Part shown: one piece after another, positions 10,907 to 21,252 of the stretch
Position numbering within the stretch: position 1 is the stretch's first letter
Layout: each line of letters begins with the position of its first letter
Source: Cellulomonas sp. Y8
GTDB taxonomy: Bacteria > Actinomycetota > Actinomycetes > Actinomycetales > Cellulomonadaceae
Assembly (NCBI RefSeq): GCF_008033115.1
Contig: NZ_CP041203.1
Location: forward strand, 2,666,001-2,730,000
DNA: 64,000 nt
Direction: 5' to 3'
The notes under the pieces: generated by a model
Seen by the model: the letters and a program-made list of their open reading frames with translations, nothing else
Told to the model about the DNA's origin: nothing
Databases searched by the model: none
Made by a program: the position numbers and the translations under genes

Positions 10907-11403
10907 TGCAGCGCACCCGCGTCCGCACCCTCGTGCTGGTCGCCGTCGTGGCGGCAGCGGTCGGCTGGCTCGTCGTGAGCGCCCTCGGCAGCCGGGGCGT
11001 CGTGCTGCCGCAGGTGCCGTGGCTCATGGTCGGCGTGCTCGTGCTCATCGCGGCCGTCGTGCTGGCGATGGGCTGGTCGGTGCGGCAGTACCTGCGCGGC
11101 AGGCACCCGACGCTCGACCCGATGCGGGCGGCCCGGACCGCCGTGCTGGCCAAGGCGTCCTGCTACACCGGCGCGCTGCTCGCCGGCTGGTACGCGGCGC
11201 AGGTGCTGGACGTGCTCGGCGACCTCGGCATCGAGGCGCAGCGGGAGCGGGCGCTGGCCGCGGGGCTCGCGGTGCTCGGCGCCCTCGTGCTGGCCGCCGC
11301 CGGGCTGGTCGTCGAGTGGATCTGCCGGATCCCGCCCGGGGACGACCCGGAGAAGGCGCCGGGGTCGCCCCGGGACGCGTCGCCGGACGCCGCGGCCGGC
11401 TGA
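10906..11403 (+). CDS. DUF3180 membrane protein
   Basis: A 165-aa protein with four predicted transmembrane segments (about residues 7-27, 37-55, 82-105 and 118-142) and a charged C-terminal tail. DUF3180 proteins almost always follow folK in actinobacteria; function is unknown. TARTAVLAKASCYTGALLAGWYA-like residues (around 75-95) are the most conserved part of the family. The ATG shares one base with the folK stop (TGATG), implying coupled translation. Confidence 0.88.
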   Translation: MQRTRVRTLVLVAVVAAAVGWLVVSALGSRGVVLPQVPWLMVGVLVLIAAVVLAMGWSVRQYLRGRHPTLDPMRAARTAVLAKASCYTGALLAGWYAAQVLDVLGDLGIEAQRERALAAGLAVLGALVLAAAGLVVEWICRIPPGDDPEKAPGSPRDASPDAAAG

Positions 11404-11466
11404 CCTCGCCGTGCGCCCGCGTGCCGGCCCGCGCGGGGTCCCGGGCGCCGCCGCACCGCGCGATGC

Positions 11467-11472
11467 GAGGAT
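11467..11472 (+). promoter_or_regulatory. Possible -10 of a leaderless transcript (PH-domain gene)
   Basis: GAGGAT ends 7 nt before the ATG at 11480. It lacks the leading T of the consensus, so it is weaker than the other cases. Confidence 0.35.
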
Positions 11473-11479
11473 GGTGCGC

Positions 11480-12076
11480 ATGAGCACGCCCGAGGGTGCC
11501 GCCGCCCACCCGCAGCCCGACGCCGCGCCCGCGCCGGGGATCGCCCCCGCGCCCGGCGCGACGCCCGTGCCCGGGGCCGCCCCGGTGCGCGAGAGCGAGC
11601 CGTTCGAGCCCGCCGGCGTCGACTGGACCCCGGTGTCCCCGCGGCTCGCGTCGGCCCGCCTGGTGGTCGCGCTCGCGTGGCTCGGCGTCCCGCTGGTCGT
11701 GCTGGTCGTCGTGGCCGCCCTGACTGGCTCGGTCTGGGTGTGGGCGTCCGCCGCGCTCGTCGTCGCGCTCGTCGTCTGGGTCCTGTGGCTGGTGCCGCGC
11801 CAGGTGCGCGCGATGGGGTACGCCGAGCGCGCCGACGACCTGCTGCTGCGGCGCGGCATCCTGTTCCGCTCGATGGTCGTGGTGCCGTACGGCCGCATGC
11901 AGTACGTCGACGTGACCGCCGGGCCGCTGGCCCGGAAGCTCGGCATCGCGTCCGTCCAGCTGCACACCGCCTCGCCCGGCACCGACGCCTCGATCGACGG
12001 CCTGCCCACGGCCGAGGCCGCGCGGCTGCGCGACCAGCTGGCGTCCCGGGGCGAGGCCCGGCTGGCGGGGCTGTGA
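11480..12076 (+). CDS. PH domain-containing membrane protein (YdbS type)
   Basis: A 198-aa protein with a Pro/Ala-rich N-terminus (1-50), two transmembrane helices (about 65-85 and 90-107) and a bacterial PH (bPH2) domain at 110-190 with VVVPYGRMQYVDVTAGPLAR and IASVQLHTAS. It pairs with the larger bPH2 gene that follows with a 4-nt GTGA overlap, like YdbS/YdbT of Bacillus. Proposed roles of that pair concern membrane or antimicrobial-peptide stress; not proven here. Confidence 0.87.
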   Translation: MSTPEGAAAHPQPDAAPAPGIAPAPGATPVPGAAPVRESEPFEPAGVDWTPVSPRLASARLVVALAWLGVPLVVLVVVAALTGSVWVWASAALVVALVVWVLWLVPRQVRAMGYAERADDLLLRRGILFRSMVVVPYGRMQYVDVTAGPLARKLGIASVQLHTASPGTDASIDGLPTAEAARLRDQLASRGEARLAGL

Positions 12077-13689
12077 CCGAGGACCGCCCGCTGCCGGCGG
12101 CCGCCATCCCCGCCCCGGAGCCCGAACCCGCCGACGACCTCGCCTGGCGCCGCATGCACCCGGTCACCCCCGCGGTGAAGGGGTGGAAGGTGCTGGCCGC
12201 CGTGCTCGCGATCATCGCGTGGAACGCGGCCGACGACGTGCGCCAGCTCGCCGAGTGGCTCGGCGGCCGGGCGTGGCTCGTCATCGCGGGCGTCGTCGTG
12301 CTGGTCGCGCTGATCGGCTTCGGCTACTCGGCGATCGCGTGGCGCATGACCCGGTTCGCCGTCACCGACGAGGCCGTGCACCTGCGCTCCGGCGTCGTGT
12401 TCCGCCAGCAGCGCCAGGCCCGGCTGGACCGGCTGCAGGCCGTCGACGTGGTGCAGCCGCTGCTCGCGCGCATCATCGGGCTGTCCGAGCTGCGCCTCGA
12501 GGTCGCCGGCGGCGCCGGGTCCGCGGTGTCGCTCGCGTTCCTGCGCGAGGCCGAGGCCGAGCAGCTGCGCGCCGAGCTGCTGGCGCGCGCGGCCGGCCTG
12601 CACCCCGGGCGCCGGCCGCGGCCCGCGCCGTCCGCCGCCCCGACCGCCCCGGCGGCGCCCGGCACCCCCGCAGCCCCGCCGCTCGCCACCACGGCCCCCG
12701 GCGCGGTCCCGGCCACCGACCACCCCGCGACCGCCGACCCGGACGCCGCCCTGACCCTCCCCGTCGAGCCCGACGCCGACGGCGGCTGGGAGGGCCCGGC
12801 GCCCGTCGCGCCCGAGCACCCGGTCTACGAGGTCCCGGTCGGCCGGCTGCTGGCCTCCACGCTGCTGTCCTCGGCGACGATCTGGCTGGTCGTCATGCTC
12901 GGCGCCGTCGGCGCCCTGATCGCGGGCACCGGCCAGGTCGGCTCGGCGTTCGCGCTGCTGCCCGCCCTGCTCGGCGTCGTGTCGTACACGTGGACCCGGT
13001 TCAACCGGGGCGCGAACTTCCGCGCGGCGATCTCCCCGGACGGCATCCGGCTGCGGCACGGCCTGACCGAGTCGCGGGCGCAGACCGTCCCGCCGGGCCG
13101 GGTGCAGGCCGTGCGCGTCACCCAGGGGCTGCTGTGGCGCAAGCCGGACTGGTGGCGGGTCGAGGTGAACGTCGCGGGCTACGGCAGCAGCGGCGACCAG
13201 ACCCAGACCGAGAACGTGCTGCTGCCCGTCGGGACGCGCGACGAGGCGATGCTCGCGCTGTGGCTCGTGCTGCCGGACCTGGGCACCGAGGACCCGCGTG
13301 CGCTGGTCGACGCCGGGCTCGTCGGCCGTACCGCCGACGGCGGCTGGGCCGTGGCCCCGCGCCGGTCGCGGTGGCTCGACCCGATCGGCTGGCGACGGCA
13401 CGGCGTGACCGTGACCGACCGCGCGCTGGTGCTGCGCTCCGGGGTGCTGGTGCGCCAGCTCGTCGTCGTGCCGCACGAGCGCACCCAGTCGCTGGGGCTC
13501 GAGCAGGGGCCGCTGCAGCGCCGGCTGGGGCTGGCGTCGTTCCAGCTGCACTCGACGCCCGGGCCGGTGTCGCCGCGGGTCGACCACCTCGACCAGCGGG
13601 TCGCCGCGGGCCTCCTCGACGAGCAGGCGACGCGGGCCCGCACCGCGCGCGCCGGGGCGGGGCCGGAGCAGTGGATGCGCCAGGCATGA
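12073..13689 (+). CDS. Multi-PH-domain membrane protein (YdbT type)
   Basis: A 538-aa membrane protein with repeated bPH2 units: one after the first helix pair ([26 protein letters not shown]), a second after a Pro/Ala-rich linker and two more helices ([26 protein letters not shown]), and a third at the C-terminus ([34 protein letters not shown]). It overlaps both neighbours by 4 nt and is probably the partner of the preceding small PH protein. Function is unknown. Confidence 0.87.
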   Translation: MTEDRPLPAAAIPAPEPEPADDLAWRRMHPVTPAVKGWKVLAAVLAIIAWNAADDVRQLAEWLGGRAWLVIAGVVVLVALIGFGYSAIAWRMTRFAVTDEAVHLRSGVVFRQQRQARLDRLQAVDVVQPLLARIIGLSELRLEVAGGAGSAVSLAFLREAEAEQLRAELLARAAGLHPGRRPRPAPSAAPTAPAAPGTPAAPPLATTAPGAVPATDHPATADPDAALTLPVEPDADGGWEGPAPVAPEHPVYEVPVGRLLASTLLSSATIWLVVMLGAVGALIAGTGQVGSAFALLPALLGVVSYTWTRFNRGANFRAAISPDGIRLRHGLTESRAQTVPPGRVQAVRVTQGLLWRKPDWWRVEVNVAGYGSSGDQTQTENVLLPVGTRDEAMLALWLVLPDLGTEDPRALVDAGLVGRTADGGWAVAPRRSRWLDPIGWRRHGVTVTDRALVLRSGVLVRQLVVVPHERTQSLGLEQGPLQRRLGLASFQLHSTPGPVSPRVDHLDQRVAAGLLDEQATRARTARAGAGPEQWMRQA

Positions 13690-14789
13690 CGCGGCTGGGG
13701 ATCGGCGTCGTCGGCGCGGGCCGGGTCGGCGCGGTGCTGGGCAGCGCCCTGCGCGCGGCCGGGCACCCGGTGGTCGGGGTGAGCGCGGTGTCCGAGGCGT
13801 CCCGCGAGCGGGCGGACGCGCTGCTGCCGGGCGTCCCGGTGCTGGACGTGCCCGAGGTGGTGCGCCGCGCCGAGCTGGTGCTGCTCGCGGTGCCGGACGA
13901 CGCGCTGGCGGAGCTCGTGGCGGGCCTCGCGGCGACCGGCGCGTGGCAGCCGGGGCAGATCGTCGTGCACACCGCGGGCCGGTACGGGGCCGCGGTGCTC
14001 GACCCGGCGCGCGCGCAGGGCGTCATCCCGATCGCGCTGCACCCGGCGATGACCTTCACCGGCACGTCGCTCGACCTGTCCCGGCTGGTCGGCTGCACGT
14101 TCGCGGTGACCGCGCCGACGCCGGTGCTGCCGATCGGGCAGGCGCTGGTGGTGGAGATGGGCGGGGAGCCGGTCGTGCTCGACGAGGCGGCGCGCCCGCT
14201 CTACCACGCGGCCCTGGCGCACGGTGCGAACCACCTGGTCGTGCTGGTCGCGCAGGCCGGGCAGGCGCTCGCGGCCGCGGGCGTCGCCGACCCCGGCGCG
14301 GTCCTGCGCCCCCTGCTCACCGCGGCCCTCGACGGGGCGCTGCGGGCCGAGTCGGCCGGCGGCGGGCGCGACGCGGAGGGCGACGTCACGAACGGCGCGG
14401 TCACCACGCTGACCGGCCCGGTGCGCCGCGGCGACGCGGGCACGGTCGCCGACCACCTCGAGGTGCTCACCGACCTCGGGGTGCGGACCGGCGCGACCGA
14501 CGTCGCCGCGTCCTACCGGGCGCTGTCCCGCGCGGCGACGGGGCGGGCGCTCGCGGCCGGGCTGCTGCGCGCCGAGCAGGGCCGGGCGCTGCTCGACGCC
14601 CTGGCGACGGGCGACCCCGCGGCGGAGGCCACGCCGCGCGACCCGGGCGCCACCCCCGGCGGCACCCCGGGTGGTGCCGGCCCGGCTCACACCGGGGGCC
14701 CGGACGGGAGTACGGTGCACGGCGCGCAGGACGACGAGGGCGCGGGCGGGACGGACGACCCCGGCGCCGACCAGGAGGACCAGGGATGA
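13686..14789 (+). CDS. Rossmann-fold DUF2520 oxidoreductase-like protein
   Basis: A 367-aa protein whose N-terminus, [15 protein letters not shown] (residues 5-19), is a Rossmann dinucleotide-binding loop like that of NADP/F420 oxidoreductases. A DUF2520 helical domain follows ([27 protein letters not shown]). The last 50 residues are Gly/Pro/Asp rich and probably disordered. This gene regularly lies directly before panC in actinobacteria. Ketopantoate reductase activity has been speculated for the position but is not shown, and no panB is nearby. ATGA overlaps occur at both ends. Confidence 0.85.
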   Translation: MTRLGIGVVGAGRVGAVLGSALRAAGHPVVGVSAVSEASRERADALLPGVPVLDVPEVVRRAELVLLAVPDDALAELVAGLAATGAWQPGQIVVHTAGRYGAAVLDPARAQGVIPIALHPAMTFTGTSLDLSRLVGCTFAVTAPTPVLPIGQALVVEMGGEPVVLDEAARPLYHAALAHGANHLVVLVAQAGQALAAAGVADPGAVLRPLLTAALDGALRAESAGGGRDAEGDVTNGAVTTLTGPVRRGDAGTVADHLEVLTDLGVRTGATDVAASYRALSRAATGRALAAGLLRAEQGRALLDALATGDPAAEATPRDPGATPGGTPGGAGPAHTGGPDGSTVHGAQDDEGAGGTDDPGADQEDQG

Positions 14790-15676
14790 CCGAGGCACGC
14801 ACGGGTGCCCCCACGCTGGCGCGCACACGCCCCGAGCTCGCGGCGGCGCTGGCGGACCGCCCGGCCGGCGGCCGGGCCGTCGTGATGACGATGGGCGCGC
14901 TGCACGCCGGCCACCTGTCGCTGGTGCGCGAGGCGCGCGCCCGCGGCGAGCAGGTGGTGGTGACGATCTTCGTGAACCCGCTGCAGTTCGCCCCGTCGGA
15001 GGACCTGGACCGCTACCCCCGCGACCTCGAGGGCGACCTGGCGTCGCTCACCGGCCCGGACCTGCTGGGGGAGGGCGACGTCGTGTTCGCCCCGGCGCCC
15101 GACGTGGTCTACCCCGACGGCGACCCGGGCGTGCGGGTGTCCGCCGGCGCGGTCGGCACGGTCTACGAGGGCGCGACCCGCCCGGGTCACCTGGACGGCG
15201 TGCTCACGGTGGTGCTCAAGCTGATGCACCTGGTCGCGCCGGACGTCGCCCTGTTCGGCCGCAAGGACGTGCAGCAGCTCGCGGCCGTGCGCCGCATGGT
15301 GCGGGACCTGGACGTGCCCGTCGAGGTCGTGGGCGTGCCCACGGTGCGGGACGCCGACGGTCTCGCGCTGTCCTCGCGGAACGCCTACCTGTCGGTGGCC
15401 GAGCGGGAGCAGGCGCTGGCGCTGAGCCGCGCGCTCGCCGCGGGCCGCGCTGTGGCGGACTCGGGCGGCGACCCGGACGCGGTGCTCGCGGCGGCGCGGG
15501 CGCTGCTGGACGGCGCCGCGGTCGGCACCGACTACGTGGCCGTGGTGGACCCGCTGACCTTCGAGGACGTGACGGGCACGGCGGCGGACCTCGCCGGGCG
15601 GACGGCCGTCCTGGCGCTCGCGGCCACCGTCGGGGCGACCCGGCTGATCGACAACTCCGACGTGGGGTGGGCGTGA
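14786..15676 (+). CDS. panC: Pantothenate synthetase
   Basis: Condenses pantoate with beta-alanine using ATP. The 296-aa product has the adenylate-forming fold with [18 protein letters not shown] (HxGH) and the KMSKS-like loop seen here as [28 protein letters not shown] and [11 protein letters not shown] are typical. It is translationally coupled to the preceding gene (ATGA) and to panD (GTGA at 15673-15676), which supplies its beta-alanine. Confidence 0.97.
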   Translation: MTEARTGAPTLARTRPELAAALADRPAGGRAVVMTMGALHAGHLSLVREARARGEQVVVTIFVNPLQFAPSEDLDRYPRDLEGDLASLTGPDLLGEGDVVFAPAPDVVYPDGDPGVRVSAGAVGTVYEGATRPGHLDGVLTVVLKLMHLVAPDVALFGRKDVQQLAAVRRMVRDLDVPVEVVGVPTVRDADGLALSSRNAYLSVAEREQALALSRALAAGRAVADSGGDPDAVLAAARALLDGAAVGTDYVAVVDPLTFEDVTGTAADLAGRTAVLALAATVGATRLIDNSDVGWA

Positions 15677-15678
15677 CC

Positions 15679-16254
15679 ATGACCTCGCTGCAGCGGCCGA
15701 TGATGATCGGCAAGATCCACCGCGCGACCGTGACGCAGGCGGACCTGCACTACGTCGGCTCGATCACGGTCGACGCGCACCTGCTGGCGGCGGCCGACCT
15801 GCTGCCCGGCCAGCAGGTCGACGTCGTCGACGTGACCAACGGCGCCCGGCTCACCACCTACGTGATCGCCGGCGAGGCCGGGTCGGGGCAGATCTGCATC
15901 AACGGCGCCGCCGCGCACCTGGTGCACCCGGGCGACGTGGTCATCCTCATCGCCTACGGGATGCTCTCGGACGCCGAGGCCCGGACGTACGAGCCGCACG
16001 TCGTCCTGGTCGACGCCGAGAACCGGATCATGGACACCGGGCACGACCCGGGCACGGTCCCCGAGTCCTGGACCGCGGCGTCGGGCCTGCACCCGAGCGG
16101 CGTGCCGTTCGACCAGGGGCGGACGCTGGTGGAGCGGGACGGGGCGGCCGGGCCCGACGCCGACGGAGCGCGCGACCGGCAGGACCACCCGGTGCGCGAC
16201 GACCTGGGGGCGGGGGCGAACGACGCCGGGCGGGACGCGGGCGCCGGACGGTGA
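15679..16254 (+). CDS. panD: Aspartate 1-decarboxylase with C-terminal extension
   Basis: Pyruvoyl enzyme that makes beta-alanine from aspartate. The self-cleavage site is Gly27-Ser28 in [11 protein letters not shown], where Ser becomes the pyruvoyl group. [14 protein letters not shown] and [15 protein letters not shown] are family hallmarks. The core ends at about residue 126, but the frame continues for some 65 more residues that are Asp/Gly/Arg rich. A GTG at 15673, two codons upstream and overlapping the panC stop, is an equally plausible start. The gene overlaps nadB by 4 nt. Confidence 0.95.
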   Translation: MTSLQRPMMIGKIHRATVTQADLHYVGSITVDAHLLAAADLLPGQQVDVVDVTNGARLTTYVIAGEAGSGQICINGAAAHLVHPGDVVILIAYGMLSDAEARTYEPHVVLVDAENRIMDTGHDPGTVPESWTAASGLHPSGVPFDQGRTLVERDGAAGPDADGARDRQDHPVRDDLGAGANDAGRDAGAGR

Positions 16255-17954
16255 CCACGCGGCTGGCTCGCCGGCTCGCCGCGCCCGCCCCGGGCTGGAC
16301 CGCCCGGGCGGACGCCGTGGTCGTCGGCTCCGGCATCGCCGGCCTCACCGCGGCGCTCGAGCTGCGGACGCGGGTGCCGCGGGTGCTGCTGGTGACCAAG
16401 GACCGGCTGGTCTCGGGGTCGACGGTGTGGGCGCAGGGCGGCATCGCCGCGGCGCTCGACCCCGCCGACTCGCCGGAGGCGCACCTGCGGGACACGCTTG
16501 TCGCGGGCGTCGGCCTGTGCGACCCCCGGGCCGTCGAGGTGCTGGTCACCGAGGGCCCGGCGCGGGTCCGCGAGCTCGTCGCGCGCGGCGCGGTGTTCGA
16601 CACCGAGCCCGACGGCACCCTCAGCCTCACCCGGGAGGGCGGCCACCACGCCGACCGGGTCGCGCACGCGGGCGGGGACGCCACGGGCGCCGAGATCTCC
16701 CGGGCGCTGGTCGCGCAGCTCGCGGCCGTGCAGGCGGACCCGGGCATCGAGGTGATCGAGCACGCCCTGGTGCTCGACGTGCTCACCGGCGCCCCCGGGC
16801 GCGACGGCCGGCCCGGGCCGGTGTGCGGCGTGACGCTGCACGTGATCGGCGAGGGCAGCCGGGACGGCGTCGGCGCCGTGCTCGCGCCCGCCGTGGTGCT
16901 GGCGACCGGCGGCATCGGCCAGGTGTTCCGGTCCTCGACCAACCCGGTCCAGGCGACCGGTGACGGCCTGGCCGCGGCGCTGCGCGCGGGCGCGGCGGTC
17001 GGCGACATGGAGTTCGTGCAGTTCCACCCCACGGTGCTGTGGCTCGGCGCCGGGGTGAAGGGCCAGCTCGCGCTCATCTCGGAGGCGGTCCGCGGCGAGG
17101 GCGCGCACCTCGTCGACGTCGACGGGCACCGGTTCATGCTCGGCGTGCACCCGCTGGCCGAGCTCGCGCCGCGGGACGTCGTCGCGAAGGCGATCGTCCG
17201 GCAGCTGGCCCGCACCGGCGCCGACCACGTCCTGCTCGACGCCCGGCACCTCGGGGCCGAGCGCATCCGCCGCCGGTTCCCGACGATCGGTGCCCGGCTG
17301 GCCGAGCACGGCCTCGACCTCGCGACCGACCTGGTCTCGGTCGCCCCCGCGCAGCACTACCACTCGGGCGGCGTCGTCACCGACCTGGTCGGCCGGTCGA
17401 CCCTGCCCGGGCTGTACGCGGTCGGCGAGGTCGCGTGCACCGGCGTGCACGGCGCGAACCGGCTGGCGTCGAACTCGCTGCTCGAGGGCCTCGTGTTCGC
17501 GCACCGCGCCGCGCACGACATCGCCCACCGGGTCGAGACCGGCGTCCTGCGCCCCGCGGAGCCCGTCGAGCGTCCCGGGCCCGAGGCCCTGGTCGCCGGT
17601 GCGGCCCGGTCCCGGGTGCAGCGGATCGCCACCGACGGGCCGGGCGTGCTGCGGTCCGCGGCGGGGCTGGCGGCGGCCGCGCAGGCGCTCGCGGCCGTGC
17701 GGACGGACGCGCACCGCGCCGTCGAGGGCGGCGAGCGGCCGGTGGCCGACCCCCAGGTCGCGGAGTGGGAGACCACGAACGTGCACCAGGTCGCCACGGT
17801 GCTGACCGCCACGGCGGCGACCCGGCGGGAGACGCGGGGCGGCCACCTGCGCAGCGACCACCCGGACCGCGACGACGCCACGTGGCTGGTCCGCGTGGAG
17901 GCGACCCTGACCCCGGACGGCGAGCTCAGCCAGCGCCTGGCCCCGCAGGACTGA
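16251..17954 (+). CDS. nadB: L-aspartate oxidase
   Basis: FAD enzyme oxidising L-aspartate to iminoaspartate, the first step of de novo NAD synthesis. The 567-aa protein has the FAD loop [15 protein letters not shown] near residue 25, [12 protein letters not shown], the active-site stretch FHPTVLW, and the signature [17 protein letters not shown]. The C-terminal 120 residues form the helical domain. It begins at GTG overlapping the panD stop. The usual partner nadA (quinolinate synthase) is not between nadB and nadC here and must be elsewhere. Confidence 0.96.
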   Translation: MTTRLARRLAAPAPGWTARADAVVVGSGIAGLTAALELRTRVPRVLLVTKDRLVSGSTVWAQGGIAAALDPADSPEAHLRDTLVAGVGLCDPRAVEVLVTEGPARVRELVARGAVFDTEPDGTLSLTREGGHHADRVAHAGGDATGAEISRALVAQLAAVQADPGIEVIEHALVLDVLTGAPGRDGRPGPVCGVTLHVIGEGSRDGVGAVLAPAVVLATGGIGQVFRSSTNPVQATGDGLAAALRAGAAVGDMEFVQFHPTVLWLGAGVKGQLALISEAVRGEGAHLVDVDGHRFMLGVHPLAELAPRDVVAKAIVRQLARTGADHVLLDARHLGAERIRRRFPTIGARLAEHGLDLATDLVSVAPAQHYHSGGVVTDLVGRSTLPGLYAVGEVACTGVHGANRLASNSLLEGLVFAHRAAHDIAHRVETGVLRPAEPVERPGPEALVAGAARSRVQRIATDGPGVLRSAAGLAAAAQALAAVRTDAHRAVEGGERPVADPQVAEWETTNVHQVATVLTATAATRRETRGGHLRSDHPDRDDATWLVRVEATLTPDGELSQRLAPQD

Positions 17955-18012
17955 CGGACACGGGGCCCGAGTGGAGCGGCCCGGCTCGCGACGAGCACCT
18001 CGCGCGCGGCCC

Positions 18013-18018
18013 TAGGCT
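18013..18018 (+). promoter_or_regulatory. -10 of a leaderless transcript (nadC)
   Basis: TAGGCT ends 6 nt before the nadC GTG (18025), indicating a separate promoter after nadB. Confidence 0.6.
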
Positions 18019-18024
18019 TCCTGC

Positions 18025-18942
18025 GTGACCACGCCCGACGCCCTCGACCCCGCCTGGCTCGCCCGCACCGTCGCGGTCGCCCTCGACGAGGACCTCGGCC
18101 CCGCGCCGGGCCGCGACGTCACCACCCAGGCCACCGTCGCCCCGGACGTGCCCGGCGTCGCGCACCTCGTCGCCCGCGAGGCCGGGGTCGTCGCCGGCCT
18201 GCCGGTCGTCGCCGAGGTGCTGCGTCAGGTCACCGACCGCCTCGGCCTCGCCCCGGCCACGGTCGACCAGCGGGTCGAGGACGGCACCGCCGTCGCGCCG
18301 GGCGACGTCCTGGCCGTGCTCACCGGCCCCGTGCAGGCGCTGCTGGTCGCGGAGCGCACCGCGCTCAACCTCGCGTCCCGTGCCTCCGGGGTCGCGACGC
18401 ACACCCGCCGCTGGGCCGACGCCCTGGCCGGGACCGGCGCGCAGGTGCTCGACACCCGCAAGACCACCCCCGGCCTGCGCGAGCTGGAGAAGTACGCGGT
18501 GCGCCGGGGCGGCGGCACCAACAAGCGCATGGGCCTGCACGACGTCGCGATGGTGAAGGACAACCACGTGGTGGCGGCGGGCGGCGTGGCCGCGGCGGTC
18601 GAGGCCGTGCGCGCCCGGTTCCCCGACGTGGCGATCCAGGTCGAGGCCGACACGGTGGAGCAGGCGCTGGAGGCCGTGGGCGTCGGCGCGCGGTTCCTGC
18701 TGCTCGACAACATGCCGACGCCGGTGCTCGCCGCCACCGTCGAGGCGGTCCGCGCGGGGGAGGCGGCCACGGGGCGCGTCGAGCTCGAGGCGACCGGCAA
18801 CCTCACGCTCGACCGGGCCGCCGAGGTCGCCGCGACGGGCGTCGACTACCTGTCGGTCGGGGCGCTCACGCACTCGTCGCCGATCCTCGACCTGGCGCTG
18901 GACCTGGTCGAGGGCGTCCGCGCGCCCGGACCGGCCGCGTGA
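18025..18942 (+). CDS. nadC: Nicotinate-nucleotide diphosphorylase (carboxylating)
   Basis: Quinolinate phosphoribosyltransferase of 305 aa that converts quinolinate and PRPP to nicotinate mononucleotide. Motifs include EDLGPAPGRDVTT near the N-terminus, NLASRASGVAT, DTRKTTPGLRELEKYAVRRGGG, HDVAMVKDNH and LEATGNLTLD. It follows nadB by 70 nt but has its own -10 box. In many actinobacteria coaX sits between nadC and lysS; here only 35 nt separate them. Confidence 0.97.
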   Translation: MTTPDALDPAWLARTVAVALDEDLGPAPGRDVTTQATVAPDVPGVAHLVAREAGVVAGLPVVAEVLRQVTDRLGLAPATVDQRVEDGTAVAPGDVLAVLTGPVQALLVAERTALNLASRASGVATHTRRWADALAGTGAQVLDTRKTTPGLRELEKYAVRRGGGTNKRMGLHDVAMVKDNHVVAAGGVAAAVEAVRARFPDVAIQVEADTVEQALEAVGVGARFLLLDNMPTPVLAATVEAVRAGEAATGRVELEATGNLTLDRAAEVAATGVDYLSVGALTHSSPILDLALDLVEGVRAPGPAA

Positions 18943-18965
18943 CGGCCGGGGCTCCGCCCGCTCGG

Positions 18966-18971
18966 TAGGAT
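18966..18971 (+). promoter_or_regulatory. -10 of a leaderless transcript (lysS)
   Basis: TAGGAT ends 6 nt before the lysS GTG (18978). Confidence 0.6.
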
Positions 18972-18977
18972 TCCGGC

Positions 18978-20516
18978 GTGACCGAGCCCCAGCAGACGCC
19001 CGCCGTCCCCGCCGCCGACGACCTCCCCGAGCAGCTCCGGGTCCGGCGCGAGAAGCGGGACCGGATGCTGGCCGAGGGCGTCGAGCCGTACCCGGTCGGC
19101 GTCCCCCGCACCCACACCATCGCCGAGGTCCGCGCCGCGCACCCCGACCTGGAGCCCGGCCAGGAGACCGAGGACGTCGTCGGCGTCGCCGGCCGCGTCG
19201 TGTTCCTGCGCAACACCGGCAAGCTCTGCTTCGCCACGCTGCAGGACGGCGAGGGCAACCGGCTGCAGGCGATGCTCAGCCTGGCCAACGTCGGCGAGGA
19301 CCGTCTGGCCGCGTTCAAGGCCGACGTCGACCTCGGCGACCACCTGTTCGTGCACGGCACCGTCGTGGCGTCCCGCCGCGGCGAGCTGTCCGTGATGGCC
19401 GACGCCTGGACCCTCGCGGCCAAGTCGCTGCGCCCGCTGCCCAACCTGTACGCGAAGGGCGACGAGGAGGCCCCGGAGCTGTCCGAGGAGGTGCGCGTCC
19501 GCCAGCGGTACGTCGACCTCATCGTGCGGCCGGCCGCCCGGGACACCGTCCGGCTGCGCGCCGGCGTCGTGCGCTCGATGCGGGAGAACTTCCACCGCCG
19601 CGGCTACCTCGAGGTCGAGACCCCGATGCTGCAGACGCAGCCCGGCGGCGCCACGGCCCGGCCGTTCGTCACGCACATGAACGCGTTCGACATCGACCTG
19701 TACCTGCGGATCGCGCCGGAGCTGTTCCTCAAGCGCGCCGCGGTCGGCGGCCTGGAGCGCGTGTTCGAGATCAACCGGAACTTCCGGAACGAGGGCGCGG
19801 ACTCCACGCACTCGCCGGAGTTCGCGATGCTCGAGGCGTACGAGGCCTACGGCGACTACGACACGATGGCGGCGCTCACGCAGGACCTGGTGCAGACCGC
19901 CGCGCAGGACGTGCTCGGGACCACGACGATCACGCTGCCGGACGGCGAGGAGTACGAGGTCGGCGGCGACTGGGCGCAGCTCACCATGTACGGCTCGCTG
20001 TCCGAGTCGCTCGGCGAGGAGATCACGCCCGAGACCTCCGTGGCGCACCTCCAGAGGATCGCCGACCGCCTCGACGTGCAGCTCGACCCGAACCGGGTGA
20101 GCCACGGCAAGCTCGTCGAGGTGATCTGGGAGCACCGGGTGGGCGACCACCTGCACGCGCCGACCTTCGTGCGCGACTTCCCGGTCGAGACCAGCCCGCT
20201 GACCCGCGACCACCGCAGCATCAAGGGCCAGGTCGAGAAGTGGGACCTGTACGTGCGCGGCTTCGAGCTCGCCACCGCGTACTCCGAGCTGGTCGACCCG
20301 GTGATCCAGCGGCAGCGTTTCGAGGCGCAGGCGATCCTGGCGGCGGCCGGCGACGACGAGGCCATGCAGCTCGACGAGGACTTCCTCGCGGCCGTCGAGT
20401 ACGCGCTGCCGCCCACCGGCGGCATGGGGATGGGCGTGGACCGCCTGCTCATGGCGCTGACCGGCCTCGGCATCCGGGAGACGATCCTGTTCCCGCTGGT
20501 GAAGCCCCAGGCCTGA
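18978..20516 (+). CDS. lysS: Lysyl-tRNA synthetase, class II
   Basis: Charges tRNA-Lys. The 512-aa protein has an N-terminal OB-fold anticodon domain (about 60-150: [22 protein letters not shown]) and a class II catalytic core with motif 2 [14 protein letters not shown] and motif 3 [15 protein letters not shown] near the C-terminus. It lacks the extra N-terminal membrane domain of LysX. The start is fixed by the -10 box 6 nt upstream. A strong hairpin follows the gene. Confidence 0.98.
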   Translation: MTEPQQTPAVPAADDLPEQLRVRREKRDRMLAEGVEPYPVGVPRTHTIAEVRAAHPDLEPGQETEDVVGVAGRVVFLRNTGKLCFATLQDGEGNRLQAMLSLANVGEDRLAAFKADVDLGDHLFVHGTVVASRRGELSVMADAWTLAAKSLRPLPNLYAKGDEEAPELSEEVRVRQRYVDLIVRPAARDTVRLRAGVVRSMRENFHRRGYLEVETPMLQTQPGGATARPFVTHMNAFDIDLYLRIAPELFLKRAAVGGLERVFEINRNFRNEGADSTHSPEFAMLEAYEAYGDYDTMAALTQDLVQTAAQDVLGTTTITLPDGEEYEVGGDWAQLTMYGSLSESLGEEITPETSVAHLQRIADRLDVQLDPNRVSHGKLVEVIWEHRVGDHLHAPTFVRDFPVETSPLTRDHRSIKGQVEKWDLYVRGFELATAYSELVDPVIQRQRFEAQAILAAAGDDEAMQLDEDFLAAVEYALPPTGGMGMGVDRLLMALTGLGIRETILFPLVKPQA

Positions 20517-20533
20517 TCCTCCGCGTCGCGCAC

Positions 20534-20566
20534 CCGCCCGGCGGCCCTCCGTGGGCCGCCGGGCGG
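20534..20566 (+). terminator. lysS terminator
   Basis: A perfect 14-bp GC stem (20534-20547 with 20553-20566) has a 5-nt loop and lies 18 nt after the lysS stop. Confidence 0.75.
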
Positions 20567-20581
20567 TGCCGTACCCGGGCG

Positions 20582-20587
20582 TACCCT
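20582..20587 (+). promoter_or_regulatory. -10 of a leaderless transcript (small membrane protein)
   Basis: TACCCT ends 7 nt before the ATG at 20595, directly after the lysS terminator. Confidence 0.5.
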
Positions 20588-20594
20588 GGTCCGC

Positions 20595-20771
20595 ATGAAC
20601 ATCGGTCCTGCGCTCGCCGCGCTCATCCCGTCCGTCGGCGTCGGGGTGATCTTCTGGATCGCCATCCGCGCGCTCATCAACGCCGATCGCACGGAACGCG
20701 CGGCTTTGGCGCGCATGGACCGCGAGGACGCGGCCCGCGCGAATGAGGCGGGCACTTCGCCCGAAATCTGA
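20595..20771 (+). CDS. Small single-pass membrane protein, unknown function
   Basis: A 58-aa protein with one hydrophobic helix at residues 5-27 (ALAALIPSVGVGVIFWIAIR) and a charged, acidic C-terminal tail. It has a promoter-like TACCCT 7 nt upstream and a terminator before that, so it looks like a real independent gene. Its last codons and the sequence after it are clearly richer in A/T than the surroundings. It lies 119 bp before lsr2. I do not recognise a family; similar short membrane proteins next to lsr2 occur in related actinobacteria. Confidence 0.65.
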   Translation: MNIGPALAALIPSVGVGVIFWIAIRALINADRTERAALARMDREDAARANEAGTSPEI

Positions 20772-20775
20772 ACCA

Positions 20776-20837
20776 TTGACACGCGTCCTTTGACGAGACG
20801 CCATTCGGCTGCCATGCTTTTCCCGTACGCACATATT
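20776..20837 (+). promoter_or_regulatory. A/T-richer promoter region of lsr2
   Basis: Two -35 like boxes, TTGACA (20776-20781) and TTGACG (20790-20795), are present. The second has CATGCT 17 nt downstream (20813-20818), and CATATT follows at 20832. The A/T content fits Lsr2 binding to its own promoter; the exact start is uncertain. Confidence 0.45.
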
Positions 20838-20890
20838 CGCCGCTCGCCGATCGGGGGCCTGCGACGGCGGCCGATGCTCGGGAGGGCGAA

Positions 20891-21232
20891 ATGGCACAGA
20901 AGGTTCAGGTCCTGCTGGTCGACGACATTGACGGCGGCACGGCGGACGAGACGGTGACGTTCGCGCTCGACGGCGTCTCCTACGAGATCGACCTCACGAG
21001 CGCCCACGCGGCCGAGCTGCGCGACGCGCTCGGCACCTGGGTCGGCCACGCGCGCAAGGTCGGCGGCCGCTCCTCCGCGGGCCGCAGCAGCGGTGGCGGC
21101 GCCAGCCGTCCGCGTCGGTCCTCCGACGCCGGCGCGGTGCGCGCCTGGGCCAAGGAGAACGGCTACGAGGTCTCCGAGCGCGGCCGCATCTCCGCCGAGA
21201 TCCGCGACGCCTACGAGGCCGCCCAGGGCTGA
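20891..21232 (+). CDS. lsr2: Lsr2 nucleoid-associated protein
   Basis: H-NS-like DNA-binding protein of 113 aa that silences A/T-rich and foreign DNA. The N-terminal dimerisation domain (MAQKVQVLLVDDIDGG and the beta strands to about residue 55) is joined by a Ser/Gly/Arg linker to the C-terminal domain, which has the expected AVRAWAKENGYEVSERGRI. The minor-groove RGR hook is present in ERGRIS. The ATG has GGAGGG 9 nt upstream. A bidirectional terminator separates it from xylB. Confidence 0.97.
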   Translation: MAQKVQVLLVDDIDGGTADETVTFALDGVSYEIDLTSAHAAELRDALGTWVGHARKVGGRSSAGRSSGGGASRPRRSSDAGAVRAWAKENGYEVSERGRISAEIRDAYEAAQG

Positions 21233-21252
21233 CGCCCGCGGCACGCACGCGA

